Shown piece by piece: positions 36,556-43,533 of a stretch of 64,000 nucleotides of DNA. The stretch is from Anaerolineaceae bacterium (lineage in GTDB: Bacteria > Chloroflexota > Anaerolineae > Aggregatilineales > Phototrophicaceae). The position numbers were made by a program, and so were the translations under genes. Location: positions 62,001 through 126,000 of the forward strand of contig PABP01000021.1 in assembly GCA_002699585.1 (NCBI GenBank). Direction: 5' to 3'. Numbering within the stretch: the first letter of the stretch is position 1; every line of letters starts with the position of its first letter. The notes below the pieces were generated by a model. That model was given only the letters and a program-made list of their open reading frames with translations, had not been told where the DNA came from and searched no databases.

Positions 36556-37770
36556 TTATGGGTTCGTTTCAGGTTCGCTCGTGACCGTATTCAACTGAAT
36601 GCGAGTACCAACTTCCAATTGGCGAATACTACGAATCGCTGGCTCAATACTATAGGGCAGGCGATCCGGCAGGGTAATGCGGAAGCGGTTCAAGATGTAA
36701 TCCAATGTAACCGGGTCTGTTTCTGCCAGCGACGTGCTAGAAGCTGAGCGCAATGCGAAAGTAATCGGAACACCGGCTTCAACGTACCATGTTAAGACGA
36801 CAGCATCCTGTGGCGAAACTGCCAAGGCGATGATGTCAGGGCGCGGCACTTCGGTCGGGGGGACCGGTGTGCCATCATTGGTGCGGCGGCTGCTGGCTGC
36901 TTCAGTTTCTTCATCTTCTGCTTGCGGCAGAGGAGTCGGTGTTGGGGCAATGAAGAGACGACCGTCCGCCGGGAAGTCACCTACGTTGACAACCAACGCA
37001 TTTTGAATCGTTCGCTGGGTCGTAAGACGGGGCCGCTGCTGTTCAGATGGGCGGACCATGACTGGAACTGTACCGAGGTTAGGCACGATACGTGTGTCAA
37101 AGCGGCCATCTATTGGGTCTGAGAAAATGAATGTACCTTCTTCGCCTTCTGGGTTCGCAAGCATGAAGGAGAACTCATTGGGCGAAGCAGATTGGAACTG
37201 GTCATCGACATCGATGAAGAGCAACGAAACCATGACATCAACTCGATCACCTGGCTGAATAGCGTAAGCTACACTGGTCAGCCGGTCCATCGGCACGGCG
37301 ACCAATACTCGGTTGGATGGCAGCATTGCTGCGGCGTCCGAACCGACATTGCCGCTGTTTGCCAGGGCCACCAGGTCATCAACGACCTTGCCCTGGATGA
37401 TGATTTCTTCGCGGGCAATATCCGTACGTGCGATTTTACCAATGACATCTTCTGCCTCAGAAAATGCGCTAAATGGTGAGAATTGCTCAGGGATTTGCAC
37501 AACAGCAACCATATTTTCAGCGATAGGCAGGCCGCGCGGAATATCCTGCACCGCGATCACGACTTCCACAACCTCAATCGGCTCTGCCGTCGGTTCTGGT
37601 GTTGAACGTGTCGTTGTCTCACGCGTCGGTTGTTGAGCAGCAGACGTTGAAGCCGGGGTCGAGTCGTTTGTCGCCCCGTTTCCAGTATTTTGAAGCAGTA
37701 GGGCTGCAATCACCGCAACCACAATGATGATTAAGGCCAGGAGCAGGAACAGCCGTGTCCTTGAATTCAT
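36556..37770 (-). CDS. cpaB: Flp pilus assembly protein CpaB/RcpC
   Basis: A 404-residue membrane-anchored protein. The ATG at 37770 has GGAGAG 6-8 bases upstream; an ATG 33 bases earlier lacks one. One helix (about 6-27) is followed by a Thr/Ser/Pro linker, a SAF domain (about 60-130, VVEVVIAVQDIPRGLPIAEN) and the RcpC domain (VLVAVPMDRLTSVAYAIQPG, DRVDVMVSLLFID). In diderms CpaB works at the secretin; none is seen here. It is the first gene of the motor operon, with a fair sigma-70 promoter about 110 bases upstream. Confidence 0.9.
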   Translation of the reverse strand: MNSRTRLFLLLALIIIVVAVIAALLLQNTGNGATNDSTPASTSAAQQPTRETTTRSTPEPTAEPIEVVEVVIAVQDIPRGLPIAENMVAVVQIPEQFSPFSAFSEAEDVIGKIARTDIAREEIIIQGKVVDDLVALANSGNVGSDAAAMLPSNRVLVAVPMDRLTSVAYAIQPGDRVDVMVSLLFIDVDDQFQSASPNEFSFMLANPEGEEGTFIFSDPIDGRFDTRIVPNLGTVPVMVRPSEQQRPRLTTQRTIQNALVVNVGDFPADGRLFIAPTPTPLPQAEDEETEAASSRRTNDGTPVPPTEVPRPDIIALAVSPQDAVVLTWYVEAGVPITFALRSASSTSLAETDPVTLDYILNRFRITLPDRLPYSIEPAIRSIRQLEVGTRIQLNTVTSEPETNP

Positions 37771-37887
37771 GTTTCTCTCCGTGTTGGAATTGATCGCCCC
37801 CACATGAGCGACATTTCGCCGTTAATTACTTCAATCAATAATATAATGAAACCACACAATGCGATATTAAGGTTGCGGGCTATTTTA

Positions 37888-37915
37888 AGTGTAATGCAAT
37901 GCGATTAATTGTCAA
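37888..37915 (-). promoter_or_regulatory. Candidate sigma-70 promoter of the Tad motor operon
   Basis: On the minus strand TTGACA (37915-37910), a 16-base spacer and TACACT (37893-37888) form a good match to the vegetative consensus. It would give a leader of about 110 bases before cpaB. Confidence 0.5.
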
Positions 37916-37983
37916 ACGTACCTTAGTCGCGTCGTAATCTTACGATGTGGATTGCCACATTGAGTATGTTCAGTCCAAAATAA

Positions 37984-38031
37984 ATAAAAAAGAATAAAGA
38001 CATGTCACGAAGGATGCCGGCATGTCTTTAT
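37984..38031 (-). terminator. Rho-independent terminator of the two-component operon
   Basis: On the minus strand ATAAAGACATG pairs perfectly with CATGTCTTTAT (11 bp) around a 16-base loop, followed by a T-rich TCTTTTTT tail. It lies 25 bases after the histidine kinase stop. Confidence 0.88.
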
Positions 38032-38056
38032 CAATATTCGGAACAAAGATAGCGAT

Positions 38057-39154
38057 TTATTTGAAGTTCGTCGTGGGTTCGCCTGCCGGTATTTCCATGC
38101 GCACGACGGTTCCATCCACTTCAGAACTCTGAACATGAATGGTGCCACCGACCAACTCAAGCTTGTCTCTGAGCATGTTCATGCCCTTGACCCGCACATC
38201 ATGGGCCTGTTCAGCCAGTTCAGGGTCTTGTAGTACGGAGGCATCAAAACCGTTGCCATCATCTTCGACACTCATCTTGATCTTATCGCCCGCCATGTCC
38301 AGTTTGATCTCTACCCGGTTAGGTGCGGCATAATCGCGTGCCATACTCAGTGCATCCTGGATGCTGCGGAATATCATGACCTCGCGGTGATTCTCCAGGC
38401 GACGATCATCGTTGATGATCTGTACCTTGGTTTCGATGTCATTCTTTTCTTCATAGCTTTCTAAATAGCGTCGGACGGTTGGTGCGACGCCCAGGTCATC
38501 GAGCATCATCGGGCGAAGGTCGAAGATAAAGTCACGCACTTTTTGGAATGTGCTGCTGGCATTTGTTTTGAGGTTTTCCAACTCTTCCGCCGCACGATCT
38601 GGATTGCGATCAAACAGCCGTTGGCAGATTTCTGCCTGGAGGATGAAGTTGGTAAGGGATTGAGCCGGGCCATCATGCATCTGACGTGCCAGCCGTTGCC
38701 GTTCTTCTTCCTGCGCCTGGATGACGCCCGCCACATCGAAAGCCCGCATGTTTTCGTTACCGCTGGAATCAGGCAGGACATCATAGCCCTGTAGAATACT
38801 CAGAATTTGAGCGTAGGTCTTTTGATATTGCTCCAACATCTGATAGTTGGACTCGAATTTTTCGAGTTGGCCGCGCATGGTCGCCAGCCTGAAGCGCACA
38901 TCAAGTGCTTCATCATACTTGTCGCGGATGTCTTCACGGGGGACAGTTGCCAGGTTCTCTTTGATCGTTCGCAATTCCGTCGCGATGCCAGTATAGCGCG
39001 TTTGCTCGCGGTCAACGGAATTCTGCATACTCTCAATCTGGTCTTTGATTTCAGTAAGACGCCGCCGCGCATTGTCCATCTCCTTAGTTAAAAGGTCGAT
39101 GATTTCCGTTCTCGCGTCGAGTTCGTCCCCGATTTGTTCGTTGAAGTCTGCCAT
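38057..39154 (-). CDS. Cytosolic sensor histidine kinase (HisKA_3/DegS-like)
   Basis: A 365-residue kinase with no membrane segment. Residues 1-118 are a long coiled coil (LTKEMDNARRRLTEIKDQIE), as in DegS. The HisKA_3 dimer and phosphotransfer domain has H160 in RQRLARQMHDGPAQSLTNF, and the HATPase_c domain follows (NRVEIKLDMAGDKIKMSVED, DDGNGFD, GMNMLRDKLELVGG). Its start is 2 bases after the response regulator stops, so the two form one operon. The signal is unknown and must be cytosolic or passed by partner protein. Its place next to the Tad motor operon with a receiver-CpaE protein suggests a shared control circuit, by inference. Confidence 0.93.
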   Translation of the reverse strand: MADFNEQIGDELDARTEIIDLLTKEMDNARRRLTEIKDQIESMQNSVDREQTRYTGIATELRTIKENLATVPREDIRDKYDEALDVRFRLATMRGQLEKFESNYQMLEQYQKTYAQILSILQGYDVLPDSSGNENMRAFDVAGVIQAQEEERQRLARQMHDGPAQSLTNFILQAEICQRLFDRNPDRAAEELENLKTNASSTFQKVRDFIFDLRPMMLDDLGVAPTVRRYLESYEEKNDIETKVQIINDDRRLENHREVMIFRSIQDALSMARDYAAPNRVEIKLDMAGDKIKMSVEDDGNGFDASVLQDPELAEQAHDVRVKGMNMLRDKLELVGGTIHVQSSEVDGTVVRMEIPAGEPTTNFK

Positions 39155-39156
39155 CG

Positions 39157-39846
39157 TCAGGCCTCCTGCTGATTGTCGTTGAGCCGTACCCAGCCACGGC
39201 GCAAGGCCAGGATAGCGGCCTGGGTACGATCATTGACGTTGAGCTTCTTCAAGATTGAAGTCATGTGATTTTTGACAGTTTGCTGGCTAATGCCCAACTT
39301 GCTGGCAATTTCTTTATTGATGAGGCCACTGGTCACATATTCCAAGATTTCCATTTCACGCGGACTCAGTGGGATATAATGGTCATCAGCATCTGTCTTA
39401 TAACCTATATTATCCTCAAGTTGGGAATTCAACCAATTGAGGTATTCGTTATGGCTCATGTATTTATCGCCAACCACAAAGTAGCCCTTAGCCACTGCTC
39501 GAATGATGGATACGAGGGAATCGGCATCGACATCTTTTGCACAATACGCAGATGCCCCTGAGCGCATGGCGTGTAAGGTTTGTTCGTCATCGTGGTGGGC
39601 TGTCAGAATGACAATCGAGGTATCGCCAGCAGTAGACCGCAATTTCCTGGCAACTTGTAGGCCATTGACCCCCGGCAAGTTCACATCAAGGAGGACAACA
39701 TCGGGGTTCAATTCGTTGATCTTATTTAACGCAGTTTGGCCATCTTCACCAACCCCAACGACCTCAATATCATCGGCAAAACTGAGTGCTCCCATCAAGC
39801 CCTCGCGGTAGAGGGGGTGGTCATCAACAATAATTACTGTGATCAT
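39157..39846 (-). CDS. NarL/DegU-type response regulator
   Basis: A 229-residue regulator with a receiver domain (acidic pocket VDDH at 7-10, phospho-acceptor D54 in VVLLDVNLPG, K at AKDVDADS replaced region) and a LuxR/NarL helix-turn-helix (about 160-215, REMEILEYVTSGLINKEIAS and QQTVKNHMTSILKKL). The conserved receiver Lys position reads CAKDVD, which keeps the Lys. It is first in the operon with the DegS-like kinase. Targets are unknown; pilus and surface genes nearby are candidates. Confidence 0.94.
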   Translation of the reverse strand: MITVIIVDDHPLYREGLMGALSFADDIEVVGVGEDGQTALNKINELNPDVVLLDVNLPGVNGLQVARKLRSTAGDTSIVILTAHHDDEQTLHAMRSGASAYCAKDVDADSLVSIIRAVAKGYFVVGDKYMSHNEYLNWLNSQLEDNIGYKTDADDHYIPLSPREMEILEYVTSGLINKEIASKLGISQQTVKNHMTSILKKLNVNDRTQAAILALRRGWVRLNDNQQEA

Positions 39847-40042
39847 TTTCGATTCGCACCCTTCGTTTGATGTAGAGAATGGTGATTCTGAATTGGCTAG
39901 TAGAGATACCTTATGTGAATGATAAACTCAGTCGCATAGGCTTGAATTGCCCTGCATCAAGCTGCTAGGCTACATAATCCAGAAAAAGTCCATAGGCCAT
40001 CGGGTCTAAGACGAAATGGAGTATAGCACGGATTAATTGGCT

Positions 40043-40063
40043 GTTACAATGACGTCACGTAAC
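40043..40063. promoter_or_regulatory. Palindromic site around TGACGTCA
   Basis: A perfect 8-bp palindrome TGACGTCA (40050-40057) is flanked by GTTAC and GTAAC, an outer inverted repeat with its centre shifted by half a base pair or so. It lies 110 bases before pgeF and 197 bases from the response regulator start. A regulator site is likely; the protein is unknown. Confidence 0.35.
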
Positions 40064-40140
40064 CCGTTTTGCAACTTTTTTACTTTTCAGTGCAGAAATG
40101 ATTTGGATATACGGGCCATAAAAACCCGATGAAAAATAAG

Positions 40141-40146
40141 TATAAT
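40141..40146 (+). promoter_or_regulatory. -10 element for the pgeF operon
   Basis: A perfect TATAAT 27 bases before the pgeF ATG. The -35 region (ATAAAA) is a poor match, so an activator may be needed. Confidence 0.4.
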
Positions 40147-40172
40147 CGCCTACCAACGTTGAGGTCATCGAT

Positions 40173-40967
40173 ATGTTACCTGCTGACGAGCTAGCCGCAG
40201 TAGAAGTTGACAACATCAAATACTATTACAATCCGGCTTGGCGGGGCATCAAACACGGCATCTTTACTCGTCAGGGTGGTTACAGTCAGGCGCCCTGGGG
40301 CGGCCTAAATGTTGGCGGCACCGTCGGCGATGATTTGCAGGCGGTTCGCTCAAATCACAGCTTGATCTATGACAAGCTTGGCATGAATCAGTCGCGCTCC
40401 TGCACGACATGGCAGGTACATGGAGCCGATGTCGTCGTGGCAACTGGCCCCGTAAGCGGCCGGCGCTGGCTGGCTCAGGCCGATGGCATGGTGACAAATC
40501 TGCCGGATACACCGCTGTTCATGCGTTATGCGGATTGCACCCCTTTACTGTTTTACGACCCTGAAAATAGCGCAATTGGCATTGCCCATGCGGGTTGGCG
40601 TGGAACGGTTCAAGGAATTGCGACAAACATGGTGCAGACCATGCAGTTTATCTATGGAACACAGCCTGCACGCCTACAGGTGATTATCGGCCCTAGCATC
40701 TCCTGTGAGAAATTCCAGGTGGGGCAGGAAGTTGTCGATGCGCTAGAGGACTACTTCGGTACATTAGATGGCTTGATGCGCCGTGATGCCTCCGATGGAA
40801 CCGCCTATGTGGACCTTTGGGCGGCTAATGAACTGGCATTGCACCGCTGCGGTGTGGAAAATGTCACTGTCAGTGGCATCTGCACTTACCAGAATACGGA
40901 TGAGTTCTTCTCACATCGTGCAGAAAACGGGCGTACCGGGCGTTTTGGTGCTGCCATCAGCTTATAG
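40173..40967 (+). CDS. pgeF: PgeF/YfiH (LACC1-like) multifunctional purine nucleoside enzyme
   Basis: A 264-residue zinc enzyme of the DUF152 family. Members act on purine nucleosides (phosphorylase, deaminase) and were once called polyphenol oxidase; in peptidoglycan work PgeF edits wrongly charged cell-wall precursors. The metal and catalytic residues are H83 (WQVHGADVV), C122 (ADCTPLLFYD) and H139 (IAHAGWRG), all present. The C-terminal FFSHRAENGRTGRFGA is standard. It is followed 40 bases later by yggS, a common pairing in bacteria. Confidence 0.94.
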   Translation: MLPADELAAVEVDNIKYYYNPAWRGIKHGIFTRQGGYSQAPWGGLNVGGTVGDDLQAVRSNHSLIYDKLGMNQSRSCTTWQVHGADVVVATGPVSGRRWLAQADGMVTNLPDTPLFMRYADCTPLLFYDPENSAIGIAHAGWRGTVQGIATNMVQTMQFIYGTQPARLQVIIGPSISCEKFQVGQEVVDALEDYFGTLDGLMRRDASDGTAYVDLWAANELALHRCGVENVTVSGICTYQNTDEFFSHRAENGRTGRFGAAISL

Positions 40968-41007
40968 AGGCTGTGTCTTAGCGGTATATTCTTAGAAATG
41001 TGATGAT

Positions 41008-41745
41008 ATGAGTCGTGAACGTGAAATTGCCAACAATATCGATGAAGTTCAGGAACAAATTGCATTAGCTTGCGCGCGTGCAGGTCGTTCGGTCGATGAT
41101 GTCAAATTGGTCGCGGTCAGCAAGACAAAGCCCATTGAAGACATTTTAGCGGCTACCAAAGTTGGCATTCGGGACTTTGGCGAAAACCGAATTGAAGAAG
41201 CTTCCGAAAAGATTCCCGCTGTGAATGATATGTTGGATCAGACCGTGGTGTGGCATATGATCGGTCATATACAGAGCCGCAAAGCCCGGGATGTTGTGCC
41301 CTTGTTTGCTTCAGTTCATTCGGTCGATTCGCTGAAGATCGCACGCAAGCTATCTTCACTGGCCTCAGAAGAAGGCAAAACCCTAAACGTATTTGCTGAA
41401 GTCAATGTATCCGGTGAGCCACAGAAATATGGTTTTGAAGCATCCAACTGGCAGATAGATGCCCAGCAATTTGATATGCTGCAACAAACTATTTCACAGA
41501 TCGCTCAGCTTCCTGGGCTAAAATTGGTCGGTCTGATGACAATGGCACCCTTTGTCAGTGATGCTGAACGGACCCGCCCCGTATTTGCGAGCATGGCCGC
41601 GCTGCGTTCTGAGTTGGCGAGTAAGCTAGCTATCAGCCTGCCGCACTTGAGTATGGGTATGACCAATGACTATACGGTCGCCATAGAAGAAGGTGCAACG
41701 ATGGTGCGGGTGGGTACGGCGATTTTTGGTGCACGCAATACATAG
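41008..41745 (+). CDS. yggS: YggS/PLPBP pyridoxal-phosphate homeostasis protein
   Basis: A 245-residue fold-type III PLP-binding protein that buffers free pyridoxal 5'-phosphate and affects amino-acid pools; it has no known enzyme activity. The cofactor Lys is K39 in LVAVSKTKP; FGENRIEEA, WHMIGHIQSRKA and the phosphate-binding LSMGMTNDYTVAIEEGATMV are present. Full length for the family. In many bacteria it sits beside yggT, as here. Confidence 0.95.
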   Translation: MSREREIANNIDEVQEQIALACARAGRSVDDVKLVAVSKTKPIEDILAATKVGIRDFGENRIEEASEKIPAVNDMLDQTVVWHMIGHIQSRKARDVVPLFASVHSVDSLKIARKLSSLASEEGKTLNVFAEVNVSGEPQKYGFEASNWQIDAQQFDMLQQTISQIAQLPGLKLVGLMTMAPFVSDAERTRPVFASMAALRSELASKLAISLPHLSMGMTNDYTVAIEEGATMVRVGTAIFGARNT

Positions 41746-41904
41746 TCTTGCTGATAAAGTGTCGTCTATATAGGAATTTCTAATGAACATATAGCGACCG
41801 CGTGCTACTCTCATACGTTATATAAACAGTGATCAATTAGTGTAATTTCGTTAAAACGTTGCAGAATAGGCAACGAATCCCGTAGAAGATGAGGAGTAAT
41901 CCCT

Positions 41905-42168
41905 ATGACCATGTTGATTTCGCTGCTGATGTGGGCGCTACAGATTTATAGCTTTGTCCTGGTCGCCCGCGCGCTGATGACTTGGATACCCAATCTTGAT
42001 TACAGCAACCCGATCGTGCGCTTCCTGATTAACGTTACCGAGCCAGTTTTGCGCCCGGTACGTCAGATGCTGCCCTCTAACAGTGGTGCGGATTTCAGCC
42101 CATTGATTGTGCTTGTTGGCATCATGCTGATTCGTATGGTGCTTGGCCAGATAGTCTGGTCATTCTAA
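41905..42168 (+). CDS. YggT-family membrane protein
   Basis: An 87-residue integral membrane protein with two helices (about 4-24 and 62-84) and the family motif LDYSNPIVRFLINVTEPVLR. YggT proteins are linked to cell division, pigment organisation and osmotic tolerance in various phyla. GAGGAG lies 9 bases before the ATG. It follows yggS by 159 bases. Confidence 0.92.
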   Translation: MTMLISLLMWALQIYSFVLVARALMTWIPNLDYSNPIVRFLINVTEPVLRPVRQMLPSNSGADFSPLIVLVGIMLIRMVLGQIVWSF

Positions 42169-42183
42169 TGACTCGGTGCTGGT

Positions 42184-42344
42184 AGACAATTGTCTAGTCG
42201 CATTAACGATGATTTATCACTATTTATTACGGTTCGGCGTATAATAGATTTGGGAATACGTGCGCGTATTCCTGGTCTGTTGTAAACTTACGGTATAACG
42301 TTAGTGAAATATCATCCTGATGCGACGTGTTGCGTGAGGCAACA
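42184..42344 (+). promoter_or_regulatory. Structured leader of the DUF167 gene
   Basis: This 205-base gap holds a perfect 12-base palindrome AGACAATTGTCT (42184-42195), a TATAAT (42240-42245), then an 8-bp hairpin GGAATACG-TGCG-CGTATTCC (42253-42272) that would begin near the transcript start, and a 6-bp hairpin TGTTGC/GCAACA (42328-42344) whose right arm is repeated at 42350-42355. No T-tract follows, so these are not ordinary terminators. Confidence 0.4.
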
Positions 42345-42382
42345 AATAGGCAACAGGGTGTGCCAACTGAGGGATGTCAAAG

Positions 42383-42691
42383 ATGTCTGAACGTAAATTT
42401 GAGTTTACGGATATTCGTGGGGGCGCAGCGATTGGTGTGCGCGTCGTAACCAGGGCAGCGGGTACAGAGTTAGCGGGTCGCTTAGAGGATGGAACGCTCA
42501 AAGTGCGCTTGCAGGCATCACCAGCAGGTGACCCGGCTGCCAATGCTGAGTTGGTTGCTTTCATCGCCGACTTACTCAATGTCGATGCATCAGCCATCGA
42601 GGTTGTTGCTGGCGAAGATAAGCGTGATAAGCTCCTGAGTATCGAAGGACTATCAACGTCAGATGTTGAGGCACGTCTTCAATTGGATTAA
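42383..42691 (+). CDS. DUF167 (YggU) family protein
   Basis: A 102-residue protein of the DUF167 family. The ATG at 42383 is chosen since GAGGG lies 9 bases upstream; an ATG at 42374 would touch that site. Signatures are GAAIGVRVVTRA, LKVRLQASPAGDPAANAELV and the C-terminal VVAGEDKRDKLLSIEG. Function is unknown. The family often clusters with yggS and yggT, as here. Confidence 0.9.
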   Translation: MSERKFEFTDIRGGAAIGVRVVTRAAGTELAGRLEDGTLKVRLQASPAGDPAANAELVAFIADLLNVDASAIEVVAGEDKRDKLLSIEGLSTSDVEARLQLD

Positions 42692-42737
42692 CCTCTGGAT
42701 TAAACTCGTGTGGCCCAAGTTAAATAACGTATCTTCA

Positions 42738-43526
42738 ATGCACGCAAAACACCTGGTTGTTATCTGCGTGCTTTCTCTTTTATTGTTGGCGAACTGTAGC
42801 ACGGCTGCTGTAGAATCGACGCTTGTCGCGACTCAGCCCCTCATAGCCGCCAGTGCCACGCCCACCCAACCACAGCCAACGGTCACACCAACTCCTGAAC
42901 CCCTCACGTCTGCTAGCGAAATCAATACGCGCACTTCGGAATCCAGCGAACTGGTTCCACTGATCACGGGTGATGTCTCCCTTTCTGCTGAATTCTTGAG
43001 TGCCATTCAGATGGATATAGCCCAGCGGCTACAGATTGATGCGGATCGTATCCTGTTGGGGCAGGTTGTGCCAGCAACCTGGACCCATCCAGATCTCGGC
43101 TGTGGAAATACGCAGGACTTCGTACGAGCGATTGATGGTTATGCCCTGGCCTGGATCGTCAATAACCATGTCTATGACGTGCATACCCGCGGCGAATCCG
43201 ACTATGTGTTATGCAGTGGCTCGCAGACTGTCAGCGGCGATTTGCTGATGGCGGTTGATGCCATCGCCGCTGATTTATTTGGTTTGGTTCAGCGTCGCTT
43301 ATCCAACGAACTTGATTTACCGCAGCAGCGCATTCGCTTAGTCAATGCCTATGCGGTGACCTGGCCGGATAACAGCCTGGGCTGTCCTCAGCCAGATGAA
43401 GATTATACAGACGCCGAACTACGCGGCTATCGCATTGAAGTCCTGGTTGGCGAAACGACTTACATTTTCCATACAGACGACTCTCGCTTGGTCGCATGCA
43501 CACCTGAACGCGAAGTGCTCCCTTAA
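42738..43526 (+). CDS. Lipoprotein with a duplicated WPD-LGCP domain
   Basis: A 262-residue lipoprotein with lipobox LLANC (Cys at 20); the ATG at 42738 opens the signal, while the longer frame from 42663 overlaps DUF167 and adds no signal logic. After a Thr/Pro linker come two related domains of about 85 residues: the first has RLQIDADRILLGQVVPATWT, DLGCGN, YDVHTRGESDYVLCS; the second has ELDLPQQRIRLVNAYAVTWP, DNSLGCPQP, YIFHTDDSRLVACT. Paired Cys suggest one disulphide each. Similar W-x-D-x-S-L-G-C-P domains appear in many exported proteins of this phylum without known role. Shadows the 3' end of a possible operon with DUF167. Confidence 0.8.
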   Translation: MHAKHLVVICVLSLLLLANCSTAAVESTLVATQPLIAASATPTQPQPTVTPTPEPLTSASEINTRTSESSELVPLITGDVSLSAEFLSAIQMDIAQRLQIDADRILLGQVVPATWTHPDLGCGNTQDFVRAIDGYALAWIVNNHVYDVHTRGESDYVLCSGSQTVSGDLLMAVDAIAADLFGLVQRRLSNELDLPQQRIRLVNAYAVTWPDNSLGCPQPDEDYTDAELRGYRIEVLVGETTYIFHTDDSRLVACTPEREVLP

Positions 43527-43533
43527 GCCGAAG

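Larger units (their letters stand above)
39847..40172. other. Divergent intergenic region
   Basis: A 326-base gap between the response regulator (minus) and pgeF (plus). It holds a TATAAT hexamer at 40141-40146 for the plus direction and a palindromic site at 40043-40063. No open frame worth calling, RNA gene or DnaA-box cluster was seen. Confidence 0.6.

Noticed and set aside
39847-40172. Replication origin at the point where gene direction changes from mostly minus to mostly plus
   Set aside because: No DnaA-box cluster, no AT-rich unwinding run, and no dnaA, dnaN, gidA or parAB genes beside it. The change is explained by operon layout.
41761-41798. Possible terminator after yggS
   Set aside because: The arms (GTCG/CGAC with TATAT/ATATA) are AT-rich and bulged, the loop is long and no T-tract follows.
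42663-43526. Longer lipoprotein frame starting inside DUF167
   Set aside because: It places 25 hydrophilic residues before the lipoprotein signal; the ATG at 42738 opens the signal directly.
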